A program made the position numbers and the translations under genes. DNA of 33,204 nt from Planctomycetota bacterium (GTDB lineage Bacteria > Planctomycetota > MHYJ01 > WSZJ01), in the NCBI GenBank assembly GCA_009773755.1, contig WSZJ01000013.1, positions 39,853 through 73,056 on the forward strand. Reading direction: 5' to 3'. The notes under the pieces were generated by a model. The model had not been told where the DNA came from. It was given only the letters and a program-made list of their open reading frames with translations, and did not search any database. Of the stretch, positions 16,580-23,991 are shown in pieces (the first letter of the stretch is position 1; each line of letters opens with the position of its first letter).

Positions 16580-16597
16580 AAGTTAGCCTAAGGAAAC
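16580..16597 (+). promoter_or_regulatory. DtxR/IdeR-like operator, copy 2
   Basis: AAGTTAGCCTAAGGAAAC contains the TTAG-C-CTAA centre of the classical DtxR/IdeR box. Aligned with the 19-bp consensus TTAGGTTAGCCTAACCTAA it matches about 14 positions. It overlaps the AAGGA ribosome site (16590-16594) of the regulator gene starting at 16605. Bound repressor would therefore block the metal operon, and perhaps also the divergent MetE-like/metH pair. Confidence 0.65.
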
Positions 16598-16604
16598 TCA
16601 GACG

Positions 16605-17126
16605 ATGCCGACCCGCCTGACCGCCAGCCAGGAGAACTACCTCGAGCATATCCTCAACCTCGGCCGCAGCGCCCCCGTCCGCGTGCGCGACATCGCCGAG
16701 GCCGCGGGCGTCCGGCTCCCGAGCGTCTCGAAAGCGATCGGGCGCCTGGTCGAGGCGGGGCTCGCGCGCCATGAGGTGTACGGGCGCGTCGAGATCACGG
16801 AGAAGGGGCTGCGCGCCGCGCGCTCGGTCGCCCGCCGCGACGAGTGCCTGACGCGCCTCCTTGTCGACCTTCTCGGCATGCCCTCCGCCCGCGCCGCCGC
16901 AGAAGTCTGCCGGCTCGAACATTCCCTCGGCACCGACGTGCTGGAGCGCCTGGAGACTCTGGTCGCCCACGCCTCACTGCCTGCATCCGCCGCATGGCGC
17001 CGAGGCCTCGCCCGGCGCCTGGCATCACTTCCCGTCCACCGCGACGAACGCGACGACGTCCGCGTCGGCGCAGACGACCCGCATGTCCATGCGGGGAAAC
17101 TCACCCATCAGGAGAGCCGGACATGA
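16605..17126 (+). CDS. DtxR-family metal-dependent transcriptional repressor
   Basis: This 173-residue protein opens with the DtxR winged-helix domain (SQENYLEHILNLG; VRVRDIAEAAGVRLPSVSKAIGRLVEAGL). The dimerisation/metal domain follows, with EVCRLEH at residues 100-106. C102, E105 and H106 have the same spacing and even the same numbering as the primary site of diphtheria DtxR, and differ from the E-x-x-EH of MntR. The counterpart of DtxR H79 appears to be Asp79. There is no SH3-like third domain; instead a short His/Asp-rich tail follows. Fe2+ (or Mn2+) sensing is inferred. It is the first gene of the metal-uptake operon: its TGA overlaps the ATG of the binding protein. Two operator-like boxes precede it, implying autoregulation. 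Confidence 0.9.
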   Translation: MPTRLTASQENYLEHILNLGRSAPVRVRDIAEAAGVRLPSVSKAIGRLVEAGLARHEVYGRVEITEKGLRAARSVARRDECLTRLLVDLLGMPSARAAAEVCRLEHSLGTDVLERLETLVAHASLPASAAWRRGLARRLASLPVHRDERDDVRVGADDPHVHAGKLTHQESRT

Positions 17127-18013
17127 GAGCTATTGCGTTGCTGCTGACACTTCTGCCCTTCCTGCCCGCCTTTGCCGACGAGCCGCGGAAGAGAGTGATC
17201 GTCTGCTCGACGACGCAGATCGCCGATTTCACGCGGCAGATCGTGGGAGACCGGTGTGTCGTGAAGTGCATCCTCGCGCCCGGGGCGGACCCGCACACGT
17301 ACATGCCGACCCCCGGGGACGCGGAAATCGCCGCGACGGCGGACCTGTGCCTCGAGAACGGACTTCATCTCGAGGGAAAAAACTGGATGGCGACGCTCGC
17401 GAAGGACCGCGGAAAGCCGATCGGGACCTGCACCGAGGGGCTGGCGCCGCTGGAACTCGAGGCGGGAGGTCAGAAGATCCACGATCCGCACGCGTGGTTT
17501 TCGCCGGCGAACGCGGCGAAGTACGTGAACAACATCGTCGCCGCGCTGTCGAAGCTCGACCCGGCGGGGATCGGGGAATTCGAGGCTCGCGCCAAGCTTT
17601 ACCTCCAGCAGCTCAGGACGCTTGACGCATGGATCAAGGAGCAGTTCAACGCGATCCTTCCCGAGAAGCGGATCCTCGTGACGAGCCACGACGCGTTCAA
17701 CTACTTCTGCCGCGACTACGGCTTCAAGTCCGCGGCGCCGGTCGGATGGTCGACGGGAAACGAGGTCGGCGCGGGCATGACCCCCGAGCGGCGCAAGGCC
17801 GTGGTGGACTCGATCCGGTCCTTCGGCGTGAAGGCCGTCTTCGTCGAGACGAGCGTGAACCCCAAAATGGTGGAGGAACTCGCGAGCGAAGCGGGGGTGG
17901 CCGTCGGCGGGCAGCTCTACAGCGACTCGATGGGCGGCCCCGGGACTGCGGGCGAAACGTACATCGGGATGATGCGCGAGAACGTTCTGACCATTGTCCG
18001 CGCGCTCAAATAG
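17123..18013 (+). CDS. Metal ABC transporter substrate-binding protein (cluster A-I, TroA/ZnuA/MntC-like)
   Basis: This is a 296-residue protein with a cleavable signal peptide (LLLTLLPFLPAFA, about residues 6-18). The four metal ligands expected for the family are visible: H58 (DPHTYMPTPGD), H123 (DPHAWFSP), H189 (TSHDAFNYF) and D268 (YSDSMG). A His at the third position, rather than Glu, matches TroA/ZnuA-type sites, so zinc, manganese or iron are all possible. There is no His-rich loop as in zinc-specific ZnuA. The protein delivers metal to the permease encoded at 19274. ATG 17123 overlaps the regulator stop as ATGA and has AGGAG eight bases upstream. A second, diverged binding protein lies at the other end of the operon. 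Confidence 0.93.
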   Translation: MRAIALLLTLLPFLPAFADEPRKRVIVCSTTQIADFTRQIVGDRCVVKCILAPGADPHTYMPTPGDAEIAATADLCLENGLHLEGKNWMATLAKDRGKPIGTCTEGLAPLELEAGGQKIHDPHAWFSPANAAKYVNNIVAALSKLDPAGIGEFEARAKLYLQQLRTLDAWIKEQFNAILPEKRILVTSHDAFNYFCRDYGFKSAAPVGWSTGNEVGAGMTPERRKAVVDSIRSFGVKAVFVETSVNPKMVEELASEAGVAVGGQLYSDSMGGPGTAGETYIGMMRENVLTIVRALK

Positions 18014-18520
18014 ATGCGCTTCCTCCTCACCGCCGGGATCTGGATCGTCTTCGCGGGCAGCGTCGCGCTTTTCACATCGCGCCGCGACGCCCGCGGCCCG
18101 GTCGAGTCGTACGCTCGCGGGCCGGCGCGGGGGATCTTTGCGGTCGAAGTGACTGCCTCCTTTGCCGCCGAACCCGACCCTTTTGCGCTGGACACGGGAA
18201 AAGAGAAGGCCGCGGGGCTGGTGGTGCGCGTGAATGGCGTCGAAGCGATCCGTGCGGCGACCGTGCGGCCGGGCGAGGCGCTGCGCGCGGAGCCTGTAAA
18301 GGCCGTCCTCGTGGGAAAAAACGAGCTCTTCATCGAGGCCTACCCGCCACAAGATCAGCTCAATCGCTCGCACGCGATTCGCGTCCGGGTGCTGCGCGAC
18401 GGCGAGCCGGTGGCGGAGAAGACCTTCTGGAGCGAGCCCGGGACTCCGGTCGCGGTCGCGTTCGCGCTCGAAGTCCCCGCTGCGGGCGAGCCGGCAAAGG
18501 ACGAGCACGATGATCACTGA
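18014..18520 (+). CDS. Unrecognised membrane-anchored protein in the metal-uptake operon
   Basis: This 168-residue protein belongs to no family I recognise. Residues 4-21 are hydrophobic (signal or anchor) and are followed by RR. The remainder looks like a small beta-rich extracytoplasmic domain (for example GLVVRVNGVEAIRAATV, KAVLVGKNELFIEAYPP, IRVRVLRDGEPVAEKTF). The extreme C-terminus is acidic and His-rich (DEHDDH), which could bind metal. The ATG follows the stop codon of the binding protein with no gap. Its 3' end overlaps the ATPase gene by 11 bases, so it is translated as part of the operon. The inferred role is an accessory factor for metal capture. The evidence is position and tail composition only. 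Confidence 0.8.
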   Translation: MRFLLTAGIWIVFAGSVALFTSRRDARGPVESYARGPARGIFAVEVTASFAAEPDPFALDTGKEKAAGLVVRVNGVEAIRAATVRPGEALRAEPVKAVLVGKNELFIEAYPPQDQLNRSHAIRVRVLRDGEPVAEKTFWSEPGTPVAVAFALEVPAAGEPAKDEHDDH

Positions 18521-19277
18521 CGCCCGCGTCCCCGCGATCCAGGTCGATAACCTCACGGTTTCCTACGGCCCCCGGCCGGCGCTTCTCGACGTCTCCGTCG
18601 CGATCGAGGCCGGCACGCTCGTCGGCGTGATCGGTCCGAACGGTTCCGGGAAATCGACGCTCATCAAGGCGATCCTGGGATTCGTGAAGCGCGACTTCGG
18701 CACGGTGAAGATTTTCGGCGAGCCGGTGGAGGAAGCGCGCGGGCGGCTGGCGTACGTTCCGCAGCGCGGGGCGGTGGACTGGGACTATCCGGTCACGGTC
18801 GAGGAAGTGGCGATGATGGGGCGTTACGGGCGGATCCCGTGGTGGAGTTCGCCGTCCGCCGAGGACCGCCGGATCGTGGGCGAGTCCCTCGACATCGTGC
18901 GCATGGGCGATTTCCGCAAGCGACAGATCGGCCAGCTCTCCGGCGGGCAGCAGCAGCGCGTCTTCATGGCCCGCGCCCTGGCGCAGGGCGCCGACATCCT
19001 GCTTCTCGACGAGCCGTTCGCGGGGGTCGACGCCGCGACCGAGCGAGCGCTTCTCGAAGTCCTCCGCCAGGCGCGCTCCGCAGGGCGCACGCTCGTCGTC
19101 GTCCACCACGATCTCGCGACGGCGGCCGAGACGTTCGACCGGCTGATCCTGCTCAAGCAGCGGATGTACGGCTACGGCCCGCCGGAAGCGGTGATGCACG
19201 AGGACCTGCTGACGGCGGTCTATGAAGGCCGGCTGCGGATTTTCGGAAAGCTGGCGCAGCCGGAGGCGAAGCGATGA
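18510..19277 (+). CDS. Metal ABC transporter ATP-binding protein (ZnuC/MntB/TroB-like)
   Basis: This 255-residue ABC ATPase powers metal uptake through the adjacent permease. It carries Walker A GPNGSGKST (42-50), a Q-loop in YVPQRG, the signature LSGGQQQR (143-150), Walker B ILLLDEP (163-169), a D-loop AGVD, and an H-loop His near residue 199. AVDWDYPVTVEEVAMMGRYG is characteristic of the manganese/zinc/iron chelate subgroup. ATG 18510 is preceded by AAAGGA and overlaps the small anchored protein gene. The ATGA overlap at its end couples it to the permease. The catalytic motifs all appear intact. Confidence 0.95.
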   Translation: MITDARVPAIQVDNLTVSYGPRPALLDVSVAIEAGTLVGVIGPNGSGKSTLIKAILGFVKRDFGTVKIFGEPVEEARGRLAYVPQRGAVDWDYPVTVEEVAMMGRYGRIPWWSSPSAEDRRIVGESLDIVRMGDFRKRQIGQLSGGQQQRVFMARALAQGADILLLDEPFAGVDAATERALLEVLRQARSAGRTLVVVHHDLATAAETFDRLILLKQRMYGYGPPEAVMHEDLLTAVYEGRLRIFGKLAQPEAKR

Positions 19278-20803
19278 TCGCCACGATTTTTTCGCCGCTG
19301 TCCGAGACCTTCATCCAGAAGGCGCTGCTGGGCGGTTCTCTGGTCGCCATCGTCTGCGGCGTCGTCGGCTGCCTCGTCGTCGTCCGGCGCATGGCGTTTC
19401 TCGGCGATGCGCTCTCTCACGCGATGATCGCCGGCGTCGGCGCGGGGTACCTGTTCATGAAGCTGGTGTTCGGCAAGGAGGCGCACGCCCCCGCGATGCT
19501 GCTCGGCTCGCTCATCGCTGCCGGGATCACGGTCGGCATGATTGCGTTCGTGTCGCGCGTCTCGCGTCTCAAGGAAGACACGGTGATCGGCATCATGTAT
19601 TGCGGGGTCTTTGCGGCCGGCGTCGTCCTGGTCTCCGTGTTCCGCGACCACATCCACATCGACATCGTTCACTTCATCATGGGGGACGTTCTCGGCGTCA
19701 CGGACACGGACCTCTGGGTCGCGGGGATCGTCGGCGCGGCGGTTCTCACCGTCCTCACGCTTTTCTTCCGCGCCTTTCAGTTCTCGTCCTTCGATCCCGT
19801 CGCCGCGCGCGCCGCGGGCATTCCGGTCGCGCTCGTCGACATCACGCTGACCCTCTGCGTCTCGCTCGTCGTCGTCTCCGCGGTCTCGATGGTCGGCGTC
19901 ATCCTCGTCGTCGGCCTCCTCATCACGCCCGCCGCCACAGCCTACCTCCTCTGCGACCGCCTCGACCGCATGATGGGCCTCGCCGCGCTTTTCGGCGTCA
20001 CCTCCGTCGCCGGCGGGCTCGCCCTCGCCATGGCGCTCGATTCCGCGGGCGGCGGCGCGATCATGTGCTTCTGCACAGCCCAGTTCCTCGCCGTCCTCGC
20101 GCTCGCCCCCCGTTACGGCCTCCTCGCCGGCTGGCGCCGCCGCCGCAACATGATCCCGCAGCAACTCTTCGAGGACATCCTCGGCTCCGTCCTCCGTGGC
20201 AAACCACCGGTCGCCGCCGCCGTCGTCGCTTCACATGTCCACCTCCACCGCGGCCGCCTCGCCCGTGCGATCGCGACGATGAAGTCCGACGGGCTGCTGC
20301 TCGAATCGCAGGAAGGTCTCTCGCTGACGGATGAAGGACTCCTCCATGCGCGGCGGCTCCAGCGCGCGCACCGCCTCTGGGAGACGTACCTCGCGCGTGT
20401 CGGCGTGCCGGAGAAAGAGCTTCACGAGAAGGCGCACGTGCTCGAGCACGTGCACGAGGAAGAGGCCGTCGACTACATCGACGACCTGCTCGGCCACCCG
20501 GAGCGCGACCCGCACGGCGCCGACATCCCCGAGGACTTCGTGCACGTCGAGGGCGGCGCGCCGGTCCCGGCGAGTTTTCTCCGCGAGGGCCGGCGGGCGA
20601 CCGTGGTATCCGCGCCCGCCGCGACCGGGCTCGCCGTCGGGCAGCGCATCGCAATGGCGCCGCGCCGCAACGAGGGGAGGACGTGGGTGGCGAAGCGGGA
20701 AGACGGCTCCGAGGCGCTCCTCGATCACGCCGCTGCGGACGCGGTCATGGTGCAGCCCGACTCAGAAAGCGGTCTCAGGCCGGCGGTTCGCCCGGCGAAG
20801 TAG
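19274..20803 (+). CDS. Metal ABC permease fused to a DtxR-like regulatory domain
   Basis: This is a 509-residue fusion. Residues 1-285 form the membrane permease of a metal ABC transporter (ZnuB/MntC/TroC type), with the conserved RRMAFLGDALSHAMIAG and SMVGVILVVGLLITPAATAYLL. From about 297 to 420 there is a winged-helix segment (RGRLARAIATMKSDGLL...LTDEG) and a DtxR/MntR dimerisation motif (EKAHVLEHVHEEEAVDYIDDLLGHPERDPHGADIP). H388, E391 and H392 stand where MntR has its E-x-x-EH metal ligands. A small C-terminal beta-like region follows. Permease-DtxR fusions of this type are known in several phyla. The domain may sense cytoplasmic metal and gate transport rather than bind DNA. It overlaps the ATPase gene by four bases. 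Confidence 0.93.
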   Translation: MIATIFSPLSETFIQKALLGGSLVAIVCGVVGCLVVVRRMAFLGDALSHAMIAGVGAGYLFMKLVFGKEAHAPAMLLGSLIAAGITVGMIAFVSRVSRLKEDTVIGIMYCGVFAAGVVLVSVFRDHIHIDIVHFIMGDVLGVTDTDLWVAGIVGAAVLTVLTLFFRAFQFSSFDPVAARAAGIPVALVDITLTLCVSLVVVSAVSMVGVILVVGLLITPAATAYLLCDRLDRMMGLAALFGVTSVAGGLALAMALDSAGGGAIMCFCTAQFLAVLALAPRYGLLAGWRRRRNMIPQQLFEDILGSVLRGKPPVAAAVVASHVHLHRGRLARAIATMKSDGLLLESQEGLSLTDEGLLHARRLQRAHRLWETYLARVGVPEKELHEKAHVLEHVHEEEAVDYIDDLLGHPERDPHGADIPEDFVHVEGGAPVPASFLREGRRATVVSAPAATGLAVGQRIAMAPRRNEGRTWVAKREDGSEALLDHAAADAVMVQPDSESGLRPAVRPAK

Positions 20804-20857
20804 AGGCCCGACAACTTCGCTGCCCCGCGGCGCCCGTTGGCACTTATCATCTCCCTC

Positions 20858-21754
20858 GTGAAGCGACTCTTCATTTCCCTCGCGGCCGTCGGCATCTTCG
20901 CCGTCATTCTCCATTTCGGCCTTGCGCTCCTGGGCCCCAGTCGACCTTCCGGGAAGCCCGTCGTCGCCTGCACCAACGCGATCCTCGCCGACTTCGTCCG
21001 GACGGTTGCCGGCCCGCACGTTGACGTCCGCACGCTGATCGCTCCGCTCGGAGATCTCCACAAGGATCCAACTTCGCCCGAACTCAAGGAAGCCGTCCGG
21101 GGGTCGTGGGCAATTTTTGAGAACGGCCTCGGCCTCGAGCCGTGGCTGGACGACCTCGTGAAGTCGGCGCCCGGTGTACACGACCGCTACGTGGCCACGA
21201 AAGGCGTCTCGCCGCTGATGCGCCCGGACGGCTCGCCCGATCCGCACGCGTGGCTCGACACTCAGAACGTCATCAAGTATTACGTCGAGAATGCGCGCAT
21301 CATGCTGATCTCCATCGACCCCGACCACGCAGTCGATTTCAACACGAACGCCGACTCCCTGATCGAATTGATCAGACGCGCTGAGGCCTACATCACCTCC
21401 GAGGTCGAGTCCCTCGCCGTCCAGCGCCGCCGCATCCTCGTCCCCCACGACTCCACGCGCTACTTCGCCGCCCGCTTCGGCTTTCAGACCGCCGCCATCG
21501 CTCCCGCCGGTATTACGCCAGGTACTGCTGACATCGAGGCCGCTTCAATCTGGCTCATGAAAGAACGGACGCCCGCGATGTTTACGGAAGCGGGGCGAGA
21601 CGAAGAGCCGATGCGCAGGCTTTCCTCGAAGAACGGCCGGAACGTCGTCGGGCCGCTGTGGACGGAAACGCTCGACGTTCCAGGAAATCCCGCCGGCACC
21701 TACGTCGGCGCCATGAGGGAAAACATCGCCCTCCTCGCCCAGGGACTCCGCTGA
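20858..21754 (+). CDS. Second metal-binding substrate-binding protein (diverged, membrane-anchored)
   Basis: This is a 298-residue cluster A-I binding-protein homologue. The N-terminus (RLFISLAAVGIFAVILHFGLALLG) looks like an uncleaved anchor or signal. Metal-ligand positions are recognisable: the first loop is LGDLHKDPTSPE rather than DPHTYMPTP, followed by DPHAWLD, VPHDSTRYFAARFG, and possibly the acidic residues of WTETLD in place of the usual YSD. Divergence from the first binding protein (17123-18013) suggests a different metal or a different partner. GTG 20858 is used; a TTG at 20837 is also in frame. No ribosome site is visible. A TATCAT box ends seven bases before the GTG, so a leaderless transcript is possible, but no matching -35 is seen. 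Confidence 0.85.
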   Translation: MKRLFISLAAVGIFAVILHFGLALLGPSRPSGKPVVACTNAILADFVRTVAGPHVDVRTLIAPLGDLHKDPTSPELKEAVRGSWAIFENGLGLEPWLDDLVKSAPGVHDRYVATKGVSPLMRPDGSPDPHAWLDTQNVIKYYVENARIMLISIDPDHAVDFNTNADSLIELIRRAEAYITSEVESLAVQRRRILVPHDSTRYFAARFGFQTAAIAPAGITPGTADIEAASIWLMKERTPAMFTEAGRDEEPMRRLSSKNGRNVVGPLWTETLDVPGNPAGTYVGAMRENIALLAQGLR

Positions 21755-22134
21755 GCCGCTTCCGCCAGCGCTTTTATGTCGCCCCCCTCGTCCTGCACCG
21801 CGGCCACCTTCGCCCCGTGGTCGACCTTTACGACGCCGCGTGGACCTGGCTGGCCGATATCGGCGAGCGGCGCCTCGTGCAGGTGTTCGCGAAGCCCACG
21901 ACCGTGACGCGCCTCGACCGCGACCGCAGGCTCGAAGCCCTGACGGGGGAAGCGTTTTCCCTGATGCAGGAGTTGACGCATCGCGAGGGCGGTGCGGAAC
22001 TGCTTCGTGAAGCGCTCGGACGCCGGCCTGCGATCGTCGACGCGGCGCGCGAAGCGCTGTCGGCGGCGCCGCCGGCCGCGGACGTTCCCAGGATCAGGGA
22101 GGACACCGTTCCCGGGAACGGAGAATGCCCGTAG
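21751..22134 (+). CDS. Small unrecognised protein at the end of the metal operon
   Basis: This open frame of about 127 codons directly follows the second binding protein and uses codons like its neighbours. The product looks soluble and mainly helical (LYDAAWTWLADIGERRLVQVF, EALTGEAFSLMQELTHREGGAELLREALG). I recognise no family. The start is unusual. The frame overlaps the preceding TGA as CTGA, with AGGGA just upstream, which would imply a rare CTG start; the first conventional candidate is GTG 21817. The stop is at 22132-22134. It could be a real small accessory protein or non-functional. Confidence 0.5.
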   Translation: MSRFRQRFYVAPLVLHRGHLRPVVDLYDAAWTWLADIGERRLVQVFAKPTTVTRLDRDRRLEALTGEAFSLMQELTHREGGAELLREALGRRPAIVDAAREALSAAPPAADVPRIREDTVPGNGECP

Positions 22135-22210
22135 AAACAACACGCGCAGAGATAAGATCGTTCATTCCCGCGCCCGCCTTCGGGCGCCGTCGCCATCCGA
22201 GGAGCCTCCC

Positions 22211-22993
22211 ATGCGTTCCCTTTTCCTGCTCGCCCTGATTTCCCTTACTGCCTGCGCCGAGGACACCGTTGTCGTCACCGGCCACGGCGAGGCGAAGGTC
22301 CGCCCCGACCGCGTGGAGTTCCGCTTCGCCGTCAGCGCCCGCGCCGAAAAGGCGTCCGACGCGGTGACGAAGATCGGCGAGAAGGCGGGGATCGTGAAAG
22401 ACGAGCTGATGAAGGCCGCGACGGCGCGAAAGCTCGAAGGGGCGACGGTCAAGGAGGGCGGGCTGGATTTCCGTAGCCCTCCGGGGAACGACGACGCGAT
22501 GGTGGTCATGGGTGGGGGCGGCGGCGGCACGGAAGGCGGAAGCGAAGTCATGGTCGAAAAGCTGCTCACCCTGACGGTGGACGGGATTGACAAGCTGAAG
22601 GACGTGGAGATCGCCGAGCACGTCGCGGCGGTTGTCGACGCCGCTGTGGCGGCGGGTGCGAGTTATTCAGGCGGCATGCAGTGGGATTGGTCGGGACGAG
22701 GGCCAGTGCCGGCGACCGTCGTGTTTCGCATGAGCGACCCGCAGGCTGCCCTTGCCAAGGCCTGGGATGCCGCGGCCGACGACGCGAAGAAGAGGGCGGG
22801 GGAGATTGCGAAGCGCTTCGGCCGTCAGCTCGGGGACGTCTCCAAGGTGGAGGACGTGAGCGCGCCCCTTACGGTGGCGGGGGAGGGACAGCCCTTGGTT
22901 CCAGGGCAGGCGGGGGGCCGCGACTCGACCTTCAGCGGGACTGGGGAAGCGACGCTCACTGCGGAACTGAAGGTTGAATTCAAGCTGAAGTAG
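22211..22993 (+). CDS. SIMPL-domain (DUF541) lipoprotein
   Basis: This is a 260-residue protein with a short hydrophobic signal ending in LTAC. That is a good lipobox, so the mature protein would begin at C15 and be membrane-tethered. The body has the SIMPL/DUF541 pattern: VVVTGHGEAKVRPDRVEFRFAVSARAEKASDAVTKI at the start, a central variable Gly-rich insert (VVMGGGGGG), and DDAKKRAGEIAKRFGRQLGDVSKVED near the end. SIMPL proteins such as BP26 form channel-like assemblies; their function is poorly known. ATG 22211 has GAGGAG seven bases upstream. A long inverted repeat lies between its stop and the convergent pseudopilin gene. Confidence 0.9.
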   Translation: MRSLFLLALISLTACAEDTVVVTGHGEAKVRPDRVEFRFAVSARAEKASDAVTKIGEKAGIVKDELMKAATARKLEGATVKEGGLDFRSPPGNDDAMVVMGGGGGGTEGGSEVMVEKLLTLTVDGIDKLKDVEIAEHVAAVVDAAVAAGASYSGGMQWDWSGRGPVPATVVFRMSDPQAALAKAWDAAADDAKKRAGEIAKRFGRQLGDVSKVEDVSAPLTVAGEGQPLVPGQAGGRDSTFSGTGEATLTAELKVEFKLK

Positions 22994-23051
22994 GGGAATC
23001 CGGACCGCACGCAAACTTCGGCATTCGTCAACCCAGTACGGCGAAGACTCC

Positions 23052-23195
23052 GAGAACGAGGGCAGCGATCGCCCGCAGGCGCGCGTCGCCGGCCCATCCG
23101 GCGCGCGTCGAGTCCGTCAGATTCCATCTCTGCTTCCCTGGCGCGCCGGCTGGGCCGATGACGCGCGCCGGAGGGCGATCGCTGCCCTCGTTCTC
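23052..23195. repeat. Inverted repeat with 55-bp arms in the convergent gap
   Basis: Left arm 23052-23106 and right arm 23141-23195 are reverse complements with about six mismatches, including a perfect block of 23 bp at the outer ends. The loop is 34 bases (23107-23140). The right arm ends on the stop codon of the pseudopilin gene. It could act as a bidirectional terminator. The length and outer perfection also fit a miniature mobile element, but no T-run, target duplication or transposase is visible. Confidence 0.85.
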
Positions 23196-23754
23196 AATCG
23201 GAGGCCGCCGGCGCATACCACGTGGTGGCGCCGAGGAAACCGTCCGTGGCCAGGAAGAACGCCGATGAGGCGTCGAGGACGTCCACCCGGCCCTGAAAAT
23301 AGAGAACGTTGACGTCCTCGCTGTTGTGATTTGAGAGCTCATCGCAGGCCATCGGCATGTCCGCAGGGGCGTTCGTGGAAACGCCCGTTGTCGGAACCGT
23401 GTAGCCGGGCCCGGTGGGCGGCGACCAGACCGTGCCCGTCGAAATGATCCCCTGGTAGTGGGTTCCCGAGCCCTTCTTGCCGCGAATGGCGCACCGAAAC
23501 AGGTTTCCGTCCGTTGCGATCGACTGCCCCCAGAGCTCCCCGAACCACGTCGCGGCGCCCGGGATGGGGTAACTGTCGAACTTGTTGTGGTAGAGCAGGA
23601 AGTACAGCCCGATGCTCTTCAGGTTGTTCACGCAGTCCTTCTTCTTCGCCGCCTTTTTCGCGCCCATCAGCGCCGGCAGCAGGAGCCCGGCGAGGATGCC
23701 GATGATGGCGATGACGACGAGAAGCTCAATCAGGGTAAAACCGCGCCTTCGCAT
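23194..23754 (-). CDS. Type II secretion/type IV-like pseudopilin (N-methylated prepilin)
   Basis: This 186-residue protein has the classic class III signal MRRRG^[20 protein letters not shown]. Prepilin peptidase would cut after G5, leaving N-methyl-Phe and Glu at +5 (E10), followed by the pilin spine helix. The rest ([46 protein letters not shown]) resembles the short DUF1559-like or GspG/H-like pseudopilins abundant in planctomycetes and their relatives. It is alone, with no secretion genes nearby, which is common for these families. The start ATG has AGGAG eight bases upstream and a promoter about 145-175 bp upstream (23899-23928). The C-terminus abuts the long inverted repeat. Confidence 0.93.
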   Translation of the reverse strand: MRRRGFTLIELLVVIAIIGILAGLLLPALMGAKKAAKKKDCVNNLKSIGLYFLLYHNKFDSYPIPGAATWFGELWGQSIATDGNLFRCAIRGKKGSGTHYQGIISTGTVWSPPTGPGYTVPTTGVSTNAPADMPMACDELSNHNSEDVNVLYFQGRVDVLDASSAFFLATDGFLGATTWYAPAASD

Positions 23755-23898
23755 GAAAGTGCTCCTGTGATTACGTGGAAGTTCCGGGTTCGCTGGGCCG
23801 GCGAGGTGGAATCGCCGGCAATTTCCGCCTGCGTGAGCCAGGTCGCGAACCGGACCGCGCGTGACAGGTAACCTTCCTCACAATGAAAACCTGACTGG

Positions 23899-23928
23899 AT
23901 TATAGGGCCACTCTCTCCTGCGATGCAA
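23899..23928 (-). promoter_or_regulatory. Sigma-70-like promoter for the pseudopilin gene
   Basis: On the minus strand TTGCAT (23928-23923) is followed after 18 bp by a perfect TATAAT (23904-23899). It points toward the pseudopilin gene, giving a 5' leader of about 135-140 bases. Confidence 0.5.
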
Positions 23929-23953
23929 AGGTGAAAACTCCCTAAAGGCTTAG

Positions 23954-23985
23954 TTGCACGGGGGAAAGGTGAGCGTCGGCATAAT
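23954..23985 (+). promoter_or_regulatory. Possible promoter giving a leaderless DUF2891 transcript
   Basis: CATAAT (23980-23985) ends six bases before the ATG at 23992, the distance expected if transcription begins at the start codon. The best -35-like match is TTGCAC (23954-23959) at a long 20-bp spacing. No ribosome site is visible. Support is modest. Confidence 0.3.
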
Positions 23986-23991
23986 ACGGCC

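Noticed and set aside
20837..20857. TTGGCA and TATCAT near the second binding protein as a promoter
   Set aside because: The two boxes are only a few bases apart, so they cannot be a -35/-10 pair. No other -35 match lies at 16-18 bp, so no promoter feature is listed.
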